Below are positions 1 to 4,719 of a stretch of 6,191 nt of DNA, in pieces. Both the position numbers and the translations under genes were made by a program. Below the pieces are notes generated by a model. It did not search any database, was not told the origin of the DNA, and saw nothing but the letters and a program-made list of their open reading frames with translations. The stretch is from positions 1 through 6,191 of the forward strand of contig JAGXRS010000007.1 of the NCBI GenBank assembly GCA_018335615.1, read 5' to 3'. Positions within the stretch are counted from its first letter, which is position 1, and every line of letters begins with the position of its first letter. Origin of the DNA: Hydrogenophaga sp. Its GTDB lineage: Bacteria; Pseudomonadota; Gammaproteobacteria; Burkholderiales; Burkholderiaceae_C.

Positions 1-817
1 CGGGCAGGCCCTGATCGACAGCGGGCAGGCGTCGGCCTGTGCCTACGAGAACCGGGGTGGCGCGGCGGGCACCATCGGCCTGGCCCAGTTCGCCACCGGC
101 TACCGCGACGACCCGCACGCGCTCATGGTGATGGGCTCGGTGATGCTGGGTGGCATCATCACCGGCCGGCCCCCGGTGGGGCTGGACCAGGTCCGCCCCA
201 TCGCGCGGCTGACGAACGAGTACAACGTGTTCGTGCTGCCGCCGGACTCGCCACACGGCTCCATGCAGGACGTGCTGCGCCAGTTCCGCAACGACCCGCG
301 CAGCGTGAAGTGGGGCGGCGGCTCGCGCGGCTCCACCGAGCACATCGCCATCCACATGCTGGCGCGCGCCATGGGCGTGCCACCGGCTCGCATCAACTAC
401 GTGCCGTTCCGCGGCGGGGGCGAGGCCGCTGCCGCGGTGATGGCCGGCTACGTGGCGGTGGGGGGCAGCGGCTTCAGCGAGTTCCTGCCGCACATCTCCA
501 CGGGCAAGATGCGCGCCGTGGCGGTGACCGCGCCAAGCCGACTGGCCGGCACCGACGCCCCTACCCTGCGCGAGCTGGGGGCCGACGTGGTCATTGGCAA
601 CTGGCGCGGCCTGTGCGCCCCGGCTGGCCTATCGGCCGATGAGCTGTCTGCGCTGGAGAGCAGCGTGACACGCGCCATGCAGTCGGGCGCCTGGCAGCGC
701 ACGGTGCGCCTGCACCAGTGGCTGCCCGACCCGCTGGTGGGGGAGCCGTTTGCGCGCTTCGTCACGCGGGAGTTCGAGACCATGCGCGCGGTGCTGAGCA
801 AGGCGGGCATGGCCTAA
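1..817 (+). CDS. Bug/TctC-family periplasmic solute-binding protein, 5' end missing
   Basis: The reading frame is open from base 2 to the TAA at 815-817 and gives 271 residues with no start codon in the right place, so the gene begins upstream of the window. By comparison with the complete TctC at 3154-4146, about 50 residues are missing, including the signal peptide and the first ligand-binding loop. Visible family landmarks are ENRGGAAG (partial residues 16-23), the segment WGGGSRGSTEHIA (104-116), the YVPFRGGGEA loop (133-142) and IGNWRGLCAP (198-207). They match FAGGSAVGG, YVAFDGGGEA and VGANWRGFYAP in the downstream TctC, so the two are paralogues, clearly diverged. Members of this family bind small carboxylates or other metabolites in the periplasm for TTT transporters, and some have only a sensing role. 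The ATG at 125 lies inside the conserved domain and is not the true start. The gene converges on tctE with a 49-bp gap. Its ligand is unknown. Confidence 0.93.
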   Translation, partial: GQALIDSGQASACAYENRGGAAGTIGLAQFATGYRDDPHALMVMGSVMLGGIITGRPPVGLDQVRPIARLTNEYNVFVLPPDSPHGSMQDVLRQFRNDPRSVKWGGGSRGSTEHIAIHMLARAMGVPPARINYVPFRGGGEAAAAVMAGYVAVGGSGFSEFLPHISTGKMRAVAVTAPSRLAGTDAPTLRELGADVVIGNWRGLCAPAGLSADELSALESSVTRAMQSGAWQRTVRLHQWLPDPLVGEPFARFVTREFETMRAVLSKAGMA

Positions 818-879
818 GTGTCTGCACCGCCTGCTCTGGCAGACCGCCGACTGCCGGCCGCTGGCGTCAGGCAGACACT
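817..879. terminator. Inverted repeats between converging genes, possible bidirectional terminator
   Basis: A perfect 9-bp inverted repeat, AGTGTCTGC (817-825) and GCAGACACT (871-879), spans the gap between the two converging stop codons. Its left arm starts at the last base of the upstream stop codon, and its right arm lies in the last codons of the kinase gene. Inside it, GTCTGC (820-825) can instead pair with GCAGAC (839-844), and GGCAG (838-842) can pair with CTGCC (851-855). Neither strand has a clear T-run after the stems, so this is not a textbook intrinsic terminator. It may end transcription with Rho help or stabilise 3' ends. Confidence 0.35.
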
Positions 880-2300
880 CGCTCCGGTGCCGGTGCCGGG
901 CGCAACACCACCTCGGCCTGCACGCCCGCCGGCCAGTCATCCTCTTGCGCCACGTTGACCACCCGGATCTCGCCGCCGAGGGCCTCGACAATGCCGCGGC
1001 AGATCGCCAGGCCCAGGCCGGCGCCCTGCTGCCCGCCCATGGCAGCGAAGGGCTCGAAGAGCCGCTGCAGCAGATCGGGCGCCAGTTGCGAACCGGCATT
1101 GCGCACGGTCAGCCGTGCCGCGCCATCGGGCCGCTGGTCCACCACCACCGACAGGCGCGCGCCCGCCGGCGTGTGCTTGATGGCGTTGTGCAGCAGGTTG
1201 CGCGTGAGTTCGTTGAGCATCCAGTCGTGGGCCAACACGGTCACCTCGGCGGTTTCGATGTCGAAGTCGATGCCGCGCTCGGCCATCAATGGCGCCAGGT
1301 CCAGCGCTACCTCGCGCACGCACTGGTCCAGCCGGCTTTCGACGGCCTGGGCCTGTTCGCGCAGCTGCTCCACCTTGGCCAGCGCCAGCATCTGGTTGGC
1401 CATGCGCGTGGCGCGGTCCACCGTGTGCTCGATCTCGTGCAGCGCTGGCACGGCGGGCTGGTCGCCCCGCAGGGCCGACTGCACCTGCACCTTGAGCACC
1501 GCCAGCGGCGTGCGCAGCTGGTGCGAGGTGTCGCGCACAAAGCGCCGCTGGTGCTCCAGCAGCTGCACCAGCCGCTCCATGAGTTGGTTGGTGGCGTTGA
1601 TCAGCGGCCACAACTCGCGCGGCACGCCCGCGGTGTCGATGCGGGTGAGATCGTTGGCGGGACGGTTCTGCACCTGCTCCGACAGCGCGCGCACCGGCCG
1701 GGTGGCGGTCTGCACCACCACCACCACCACGAGGCCGATGACCAGCACCAGCAGGCCCTGGCGCCAGAGCGTGTCGATCAGGATCTCGCGCGCCAGCGAC
1801 TCGCGCAGCTCCAGCGTCTCGGCCACCTGAATGAGCGCGATCCCCCGGCCCTGTGTGCTGGCCACGGGCTGCACCAGCGCGGCCACGCGAACCGGCACAC
1901 CGCGGTAGTGGTCGTTGTAGAAGTCCACCAGCGCGGCATAGGTGGGCCGCAGCGGCACCTTGCCGGTCCAGGGTGGCAGGTCTTCATAGCCCGACACCAT
2001 GGCGCCGTCGAGCGTGGAAATCTTGAACACCATGCGGCTCTGGTTGTCGGCCTCGAAGGCTTCCAGGGCGGCGTAGGGCACGCGGGCGGTGAAGCGCGCC
2101 TGGGCGTCGAGCCCGCGCACATCAAGCTGCTCGCTGATGGTCTTGGCCGAGGCCAGCAGGGTGCGGTCGTAGGCGGTGTTGGCGGCCGTCAGGGCTTCGC
2201 GGTACAGGCTGATGGTGTTGATAGCCACCAGCACCAGCACCGGCAGCAGGATGCCCAGCAAAAGCTGGCGCCGCAGTGAATAGCCGCCCCAAGGTTTCAT
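867..2300 (-). CDS. tctE: TctE-like membrane sensor histidine kinase
   Basis: This 477-residue inner-membrane kinase is expected to sense the substrate, or the loaded binding protein, and to phosphorylate the neighbouring response regulator. Transmembrane segments lie at about residues 12-31 and 181-198, and they bracket a periplasmic domain of about 150 residues resembling the 2CSK_N type (RTLLASAKTISEQLD, YAALEAFEADNQSRM, SGYEDLPP). A HAMP-like linker follows at about 199-250. The H-box FVRDTSHQLRTPL carries the phosphoacceptor His260. The N-box is NELTRNLLHNAIKHTP with Asn372, the F-box is LFEPF (414-418) and the G2 box is GAGLGLAI (426-433). The G1 box reads NAGSQLA (401-407), with Asn where Asp is usual; this variant also occurs in other kinases such as CusS. 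The start is the ATG of an ATGA overlap with the regulator gene, with AAGG 7 bases upstream. Six consecutive valines in the second membrane segment come from a GTG repeat. Confidence 0.93.
   Translation of the reverse strand: MKPWGGYSLRRQLLLGILLPVLVLVAINTISLYREALTAANTAYDRTLLASAKTISEQLDVRGLDAQARFTARVPYAALEAFEADNQSRMVFKISTLDGAMVSGYEDLPPWTGKVPLRPTYAALVDFYNDHYRGVPVRVAALVQPVASTQGRGIALIQVAETLELRESLAREILIDTLWRQGLLVLVIGLVVVVVVQTATRPVRALSEQVQNRPANDLTRIDTAGVPRELWPLINATNQLMERLVQLLEHQRRFVRDTSHQLRTPLAVLKVQVQSALRGDQPAVPALHEIEHTVDRATRMANQMLALAKVEQLREQAQAVESRLDQCVREVALDLAPLMAERGIDFDIETAEVTVLAHDWMLNELTRNLLHNAIKHTPAGARLSVVVDQRPDGAARLTVRNAGSQLAPDLLQRLFEPFAAMGGQQGAGLGLAICRGIVEALGGEIRVVNVAQEDDWPAGVQAEVVLRPAPAPERVSA
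1713..1730. repeat. (CAC)6 trinucleotide repeat inside tctE
   Basis: Six perfect CAC triplets on the plus strand read as six GTG codons (valine) on the coding strand, in the second transmembrane segment of the kinase. Slippage would add or remove whole valines without a frameshift. Confidence 0.9.
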
Positions 2301-2974
2301 GCGCCGGCCTTGAGCAGGTAGCCCAGGCCACGCAAGGTCACGAGCGCCACGCCCGTGTCGGCCAGGCGTTTGCGCAGCCGGTAGGCCACCACCTCGATGG
2401 CCTCGTACTGCACGTCCTGCGCCCCCGGAAACACCAGTTCAAACAGCCGCTCCTTGGCCACCGCCCGGCCCGGGCGGGCCAGCAGGGCCTGCAGCAGGGC
2501 GAGTTCGCGGGGCGCCAGGTCCAGCACCTCGGCGCCGCAATACACCGCGCCGCTGTCGGCGTCCAGTCGCAGCGGGCCCACGGACAGAGAAGGCGCCGGG
2601 CTGCTTGGGGTGCCCTGGGTGCGCCGGCACAGGGCGCGAAGCCGCGCTTCGAGCTCGTCCAGATCGAAGGGCTTGGCCAGGTAGTCGTCGGCCCCCGTGT
2701 TCAGGCCGATCACGCGGTCGCCCACCGTGCCCCGCGCGGTGAGGATGAGCACGGGCGTGGACCAGCCGCGCTGGCGGGCGGTGGTGAGCAGGTTGAGCCC
2801 GTCGATGTGCGGCAGCGTCAGGTCCAGCGCCACCACGTCGGGCACCACCTCGTCCCAGCACTTGAGTGCCAGCGCGCCGTCGGTGCAGCTGCTGACGGCC
2901 CAGCCGCGCCGGCTCAGGGTGCGGGTCAGCGTGGCCTGCAGGGAGGGGTCGTCTTCGATCAGCAGCAGCTTCAT
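2297..2974 (-). CDS. tctD: TctD-like response regulator, OmpR/PhoB family
   Basis: This 225-residue DNA-binding response regulator is the expected phosphorylation partner of the kinase encoded immediately downstream; the two genes overlap by four bases (ATGA). The receiver domain spans about residues 1-118, with the acidic pocket E7-D8-D9, phosphoacceptor Asp51 (VVALDLTLPHIDG), Thr79 (LILTAR) and Lys101 followed by Pro (YLAKPFD). A short linker (about 118-130) leads to a C-terminal winged helix (about 130-225). This contains LAPRELALLQALL, the likely recognition helix EAIEVVAYRLRKRL (191-204) and the wing LVTLRGLGYLL (211-221). Domain order and length are typical of the OmpR/PhoB group. By analogy with TctD and BctD it probably activates the divergent tctCBA operon. 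The MKLLLIEDD start is canonical, but no close ribosome-binding site precedes it: the only purine-rich stretch (GAGGG) is about 18 bases upstream. Confidence 0.95.
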   Translation of the reverse strand: MKLLLIEDDPSLQATLTRTLSRRGWAVSSCTDGALALKCWDEVVPDVVALDLTLPHIDGLNLLTTARQRGWSTPVLILTARGTVGDRVIGLNTGADDYLAKPFDLDELEARLRALCRRTQGTPSSPAPSLSVGPLRLDADSGAVYCGAEVLDLAPRELALLQALLARPGRAVAKERLFELVFPGAQDVQYEAIEVVAYRLRKRLADTGVALVTLRGLGYLLKAGA

Positions 2975-3002
2975 GGGTGCGGTCAGGGAAAACCCTCAAG
3001 CC

Positions 3003-3020
3003 TGGACAGGCGATTGACAG
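3003..3020. promoter_or_regulatory. Candidate TctD operator: tandem TnGACAG repeat, 11-bp period
   Basis: TGGACAG (3003-3009) and TTGACAG (3014-3020) are direct repeats exactly 11 bp apart. That is the spacing at which OmpR/PhoB-family dimers bind head-to-tail half-sites. The second copy contains TTGACA, so binding could overlap a -35 region. It lies 29-46 bp upstream of the tctD start and about 134-151 bp upstream of the tctC start. Assignment to TctD is inference from family and position. Confidence 0.4.
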
Positions 3021-3045
3021 TTTGGTTGTCGACCATACGGCCTGC

Positions 3046-3060
3046 GCATGGGTCACATGC
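3046..3060. promoter_or_regulatory. Dyad GCATG-N5-CATGC, candidate operator
   Basis: A perfect 5-bp inverted repeat, GCATG (3046-3050) and CATGC (3056-3060), is separated by GGTCA in the centre of the divergent region. Such dyads can be sites for a dimeric regulator, but five base pairs per arm is short and could occur by chance. Confidence 0.25.
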
Positions 3061-3066
3061 CATTAG

Positions 3067-3083
3067 ATGGCCGGGAACTGGCA
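3067..3083 (+). promoter_or_regulatory. Possible -24/-12 (sigma-54-like) element upstream of tctC
   Basis: TGGC at 3068-3071 and GGCA at 3080-3083 place the invariant GG (3069-3070) and GC (3081-3082) exactly ten bases apart, as in sigma-54 promoters. Ten of the fourteen non-N positions of the usual consensus match. It would start transcription near 3094, leaving a leader of about 60 bases before tctC. The caveat is that OmpR-family regulators do not normally act with sigma-54, so this may be coincidence. Confidence 0.2.
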
Positions 3084-3153
3084 TTTTGCTGTCATTCCCC
3101 GGTTTTGCCGCAACGATCCGCCGCCACGGCGGCTTACCCCACGGAGACGACAA

Positions 3154-4146
3154 ATGACCGCTTTCACTTCCCTGGCCCGCTGGGCCGCACCCTTGTCCAT
3201 CGGCCTGGCGGCCGTGTCCCTGCCGGCCGCTGCCTTCCAGCCCGGCAACACCGAGTGCATCGCCCCGGCCGGCGCGGGCGGCGGCTGGGACATGACCTGC
3301 CGCATGGTGGGCAAGGCCCTGCAGGACCAGAAACTCATCCCCGGCACCATGCAGGTGCTGAACAAGGCCGGCGGCGGTGGCGGCGCAGCGTTTGCCGAAG
3401 TGGTCAACAAGCGCAACACCGAAAACAACCTGATCATCGCCGCCTCGTCGTCCACCTCCACCCGCCTGGCGCAGGGCGCCTACCCGGGCAACAACATGGA
3501 CCAGGTGCGCTGGGTGGCCTCGGTGGGTGCCGACTACGGCATGATCGCCGTGGCCGCCGACTCGCCTTTCAACACCCTGCCCGAGCTGCTGGCCAAGGTC
3601 AAGGCCGACCCCTCGTCCATCGCCTTCGCCGGCGGCTCGGCCGTGGGCGGCTGGGACCACATCAAGGTGCTGAGCGCCGCCCGCAAGGCTGGCATCAGCA
3701 ACGTGCGCAGTGTGAAGTACGTCGCCTTCGACGGCGGCGGCGAGGCCGTGACGCAGCTGCTGGCCGGCAAGATCCAGGCCTTCACGGGCGACATCTCGGA
3801 AGCCAAGGGCTTCGTGGACGCCGGCAAGATCAAGGTGCTGGCCGTGCTGGCGCCCGAGCGCCTGAGCGGCGAGTTCGCCAAGTTCCCCACCGCGCGTGAG
3901 CAGGGCCTGGACGCTGTCGGCGCCAACTGGCGTGGCTTCTACGCCCCGGGCAAGATGAGCAACGAGGCCTACCAGTACTGGGTCAAGAGCATCGGCACCG
4001 TGTACGACTCCAAGGAATGGAAAGAGACCATGGCCCGCCAGGGCATGGCCCCGCTGAACCTGCGTGGTGATGCGTTCCAGAAGTTCGTGAAGGAGTCCGT
4101 GGACGAGATCCAGGCTCTGTCGAAAGAGATCGGCATCATCAAGTGA
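3154..4146 (+). CDS. tctC: TctC: periplasmic tricarboxylate-binding protein of the TTT system
   Basis: This complete 330-residue periplasmic binding protein should capture the substrate and deliver it to the TctA/TctB membrane complex. The start at 3154 is chosen because GGAG (3143-3146) sits 7 bases upstream and the protein then opens with a standard Sec signal peptide: a charged start, a hydrophobic core (about 11-23) and likely cleavage after PAAA near residue 27. Conserved features are ECIAPAGAGGGWDMTCR (34-50), which forms the first ligand loop, then LNKAGGGGGAAF (69-80), ASSSTSTRL (97-105), FAGGSAVGGWDHI (158-170), YVAFDGGGEAV (189-199) and VGANWRGFYAPG (255-266). Length and motif order fit the TctC subgroup closely. 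Cys35 and Cys49 flank the first loop. In Bordetella the orthologous BctC also signals to the sensor kinase, which may hold here. The substrate is inferred to be a di- or tricarboxylate and is not proven. It is first in the operon, 120 bp ahead of tctB. Confidence 0.95.
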   Translation: MTAFTSLARWAAPLSIGLAAVSLPAAAFQPGNTECIAPAGAGGGWDMTCRMVGKALQDQKLIPGTMQVLNKAGGGGGAAFAEVVNKRNTENNLIIAASSSTSTRLAQGAYPGNNMDQVRWVASVGADYGMIAVAADSPFNTLPELLAKVKADPSSIAFAGGSAVGGWDHIKVLSAARKAGISNVRSVKYVAFDGGGEAVTQLLAGKIQAFTGDISEAKGFVDAGKIKVLAVLAPERLSGEFAKFPTAREQGLDAVGANWRGFYAPGKMSNEAYQYWVKSIGTVYDSKEWKETMARQGMAPLNLRGDAFQKFVKESVDEIQALSKEIGIIK

Positions 4147-4153
4147 TGCCCTG

Positions 4154-4197
4154 AGGTCAGGCCTCCCCCGTGACTGCCACGGGTGGCCTGGCCTTTT
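4154..4197 (+). terminator. Strong hairpin plus T4 after tctC: partial terminator or mRNA stabiliser
   Basis: AGGTCAGGCC (4154-4163) pairs with GGCCTGGCCT (4185-4194) over ten positions with one G-T wobble. After a small internal loop, CCCGTG (4167-4172) pairs with CACGGG (4178-4183) around a 5-base loop. TTTT (4194-4197) follows at once. It begins 8 bases after the tctC stop codon and lies inside the operon. A leaky terminator or 3'-end stabiliser here would give more binding protein than membrane subunits, a common pattern in binding-protein-dependent transporters. Confidence 0.6.
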
Positions 4198-4201
4198 CCC
4201 C

Positions 4202-4220
4202 AGGCCGGCGCGCCCGGCCT
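4202..4220 (+). repeat. Second perfect hairpin between tctC and tctB
   Basis: AGGCCGG (4202-4208) and CCGGCCT (4214-4220) form a perfect 7-bp stem around a CGCGC loop and are followed by a pyrimidine run. The left arm overlaps CCAGGCC (4200-4206), which could instead pair with GGCCTGG (4185-4191) of the preceding hairpin, so alternative folds are possible. Confidence 0.5.
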
Positions 4221-4266
4221 TCTCCCCCTCCTGCACCTTCCCATTGCGTTCCAGCAAGGCACAGCC

Positions 4267-4698
4267 ATGAGCGACCGAATTTTTGGCGGCATCGTCCTGA
4301 CGATGTCCTTCCTGATGATGTGGGCCACCACCCTCATCGAAGAGAGCTTCATCCAGGACCCGCTGGGTCCGAAAGCGTTTCCGCTGGTGATCGCGGGCGT
4401 GATGGCGCTCTCGGCGGTGGTGATGCTCTTCAAACCCGACACCGAACCCGAGTGGCCCGGTCTGTACAAGCTGGTCGAGCTGCTGGCCACGGTGGGCGTC
4501 TTCATCGCCTACGCCCAGCTGCTGCCCATTGCGGGCTTTGTGGTGGCCACGATTTTCGCCACCGCCTTCCTCTGCTGGCGCCTGGGCGGCACGCCGCGCC
4601 AGGCCATCGTCGGCGGCGGGTCCATCGCCGTGGGCATCTACCTGCTCTTCCACTTCGTGCTCGGCCTGAACCTGGCCAAAGGCCCCTGGGGCTTCTGA
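4267..4698 (+). CDS. tctB: TctB: small membrane subunit of the TTT transporter
   Basis: This 143-residue protein is the small integral membrane subunit that works with TctA; its exact role in transport is not established for the family. It is hydrophobic, with membrane segments at about residues 5-23, 36-55, 68-86, 88-105 and 113-134; the middle pair is close together, so four or five helices are possible. DPLGPKAFPLVIAG (31-44) corresponds to the conserved GPxxFP motif after the first helix. A short charged loop (about 56-68, KPDTEPEWPGLYK) separates the helix pairs. The ATG at 4267 is preferred because AAGG (4256-4259) precedes it by 7 bases and the protein then starts with MSDRIFGG, typical of TctB. 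An in-frame ATG at 4183 would start inside the intergenic hairpin. The gene is followed by tctA after 21 bp. Confidence 0.93.
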   Translation: MSDRIFGGIVLTMSFLMMWATTLIEESFIQDPLGPKAFPLVIAGVMALSAVVMLFKPDTEPEWPGLYKLVELLATVGVFIAYAQLLPIAGFVVATIFATAFLCWRLGGTPRQAIVGGGSIAVGIYLLFHFVLGLNLAKGPWGF

Positions 4699-4719
4699 AC
4701 CCCTTGATTGGACATTGAC

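Larger units (their letters stand above)
2975..3153. promoter_or_regulatory. Divergent promoter region between tctD and tctC
   Basis: The 179 bp between the two divergent start codons must carry the promoters for the regulator and transporter operons. It is visibly richer in A+T than the flanking genes, especially around 3010-3100. It contains a tandem GACAG repeat, a GCATG/CATGC dyad, a -24/-12-like motif and a GC-rich hairpin, GCCGCC-AC-GGCGGC (3120-3133), just before the tctC ribosome-binding site. I could not identify a convincing sigma-70 promoter with both hexamers in either direction. Confidence 0.75.

Noticed and set aside
718..1830. 370-codon plus-strand open frame over the kinase 3' half
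   Set aside because: It is Ser/Arg/Cys-rich, starts inside the upstream Bug gene in another frame and is antisense to kinase motifs; a shadow.
945..2279. 444-codon plus-strand open frame antisense to the sensor kinase
   Set aside because: It is a His- and Gln-rich shadow of the kinase gene. Its HHHHHH run is only the other-frame reading of the CAC repeat, not a metal-binding protein.
3014..3041. Sigma-70 promoter built on the perfect TTGACA at 3014-3019 reading towards tctC
   Set aside because: No acceptable -10 hexamer lies 16-18 bases downstream (TACGGC at best), so the -35 match may only be part of the GACAG repeat.
3067..3153. Upstream ATG at 3067 that would extend TctC by 29 residues
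   Set aside because: The extension is Arg/Pro-rich and would bury the signal peptide. The ATG at 3154 has a well-spaced GGAG and gives a standard signal peptide.
2276..3157. 293-codon plus-strand open frame antisense to tctD
   Set aside because: It overlaps a canonical response regulator with all catalytic residues intact, and its product is low-complexity with no domain.
4183..4266. Upstream ATG at 4183 that would extend TctB by 28 residues
   Set aside because: It starts in the arm of a strong hairpin, whereas the ATG at 4267 has AAGG at 7 bases and the usual TctB N-terminus.
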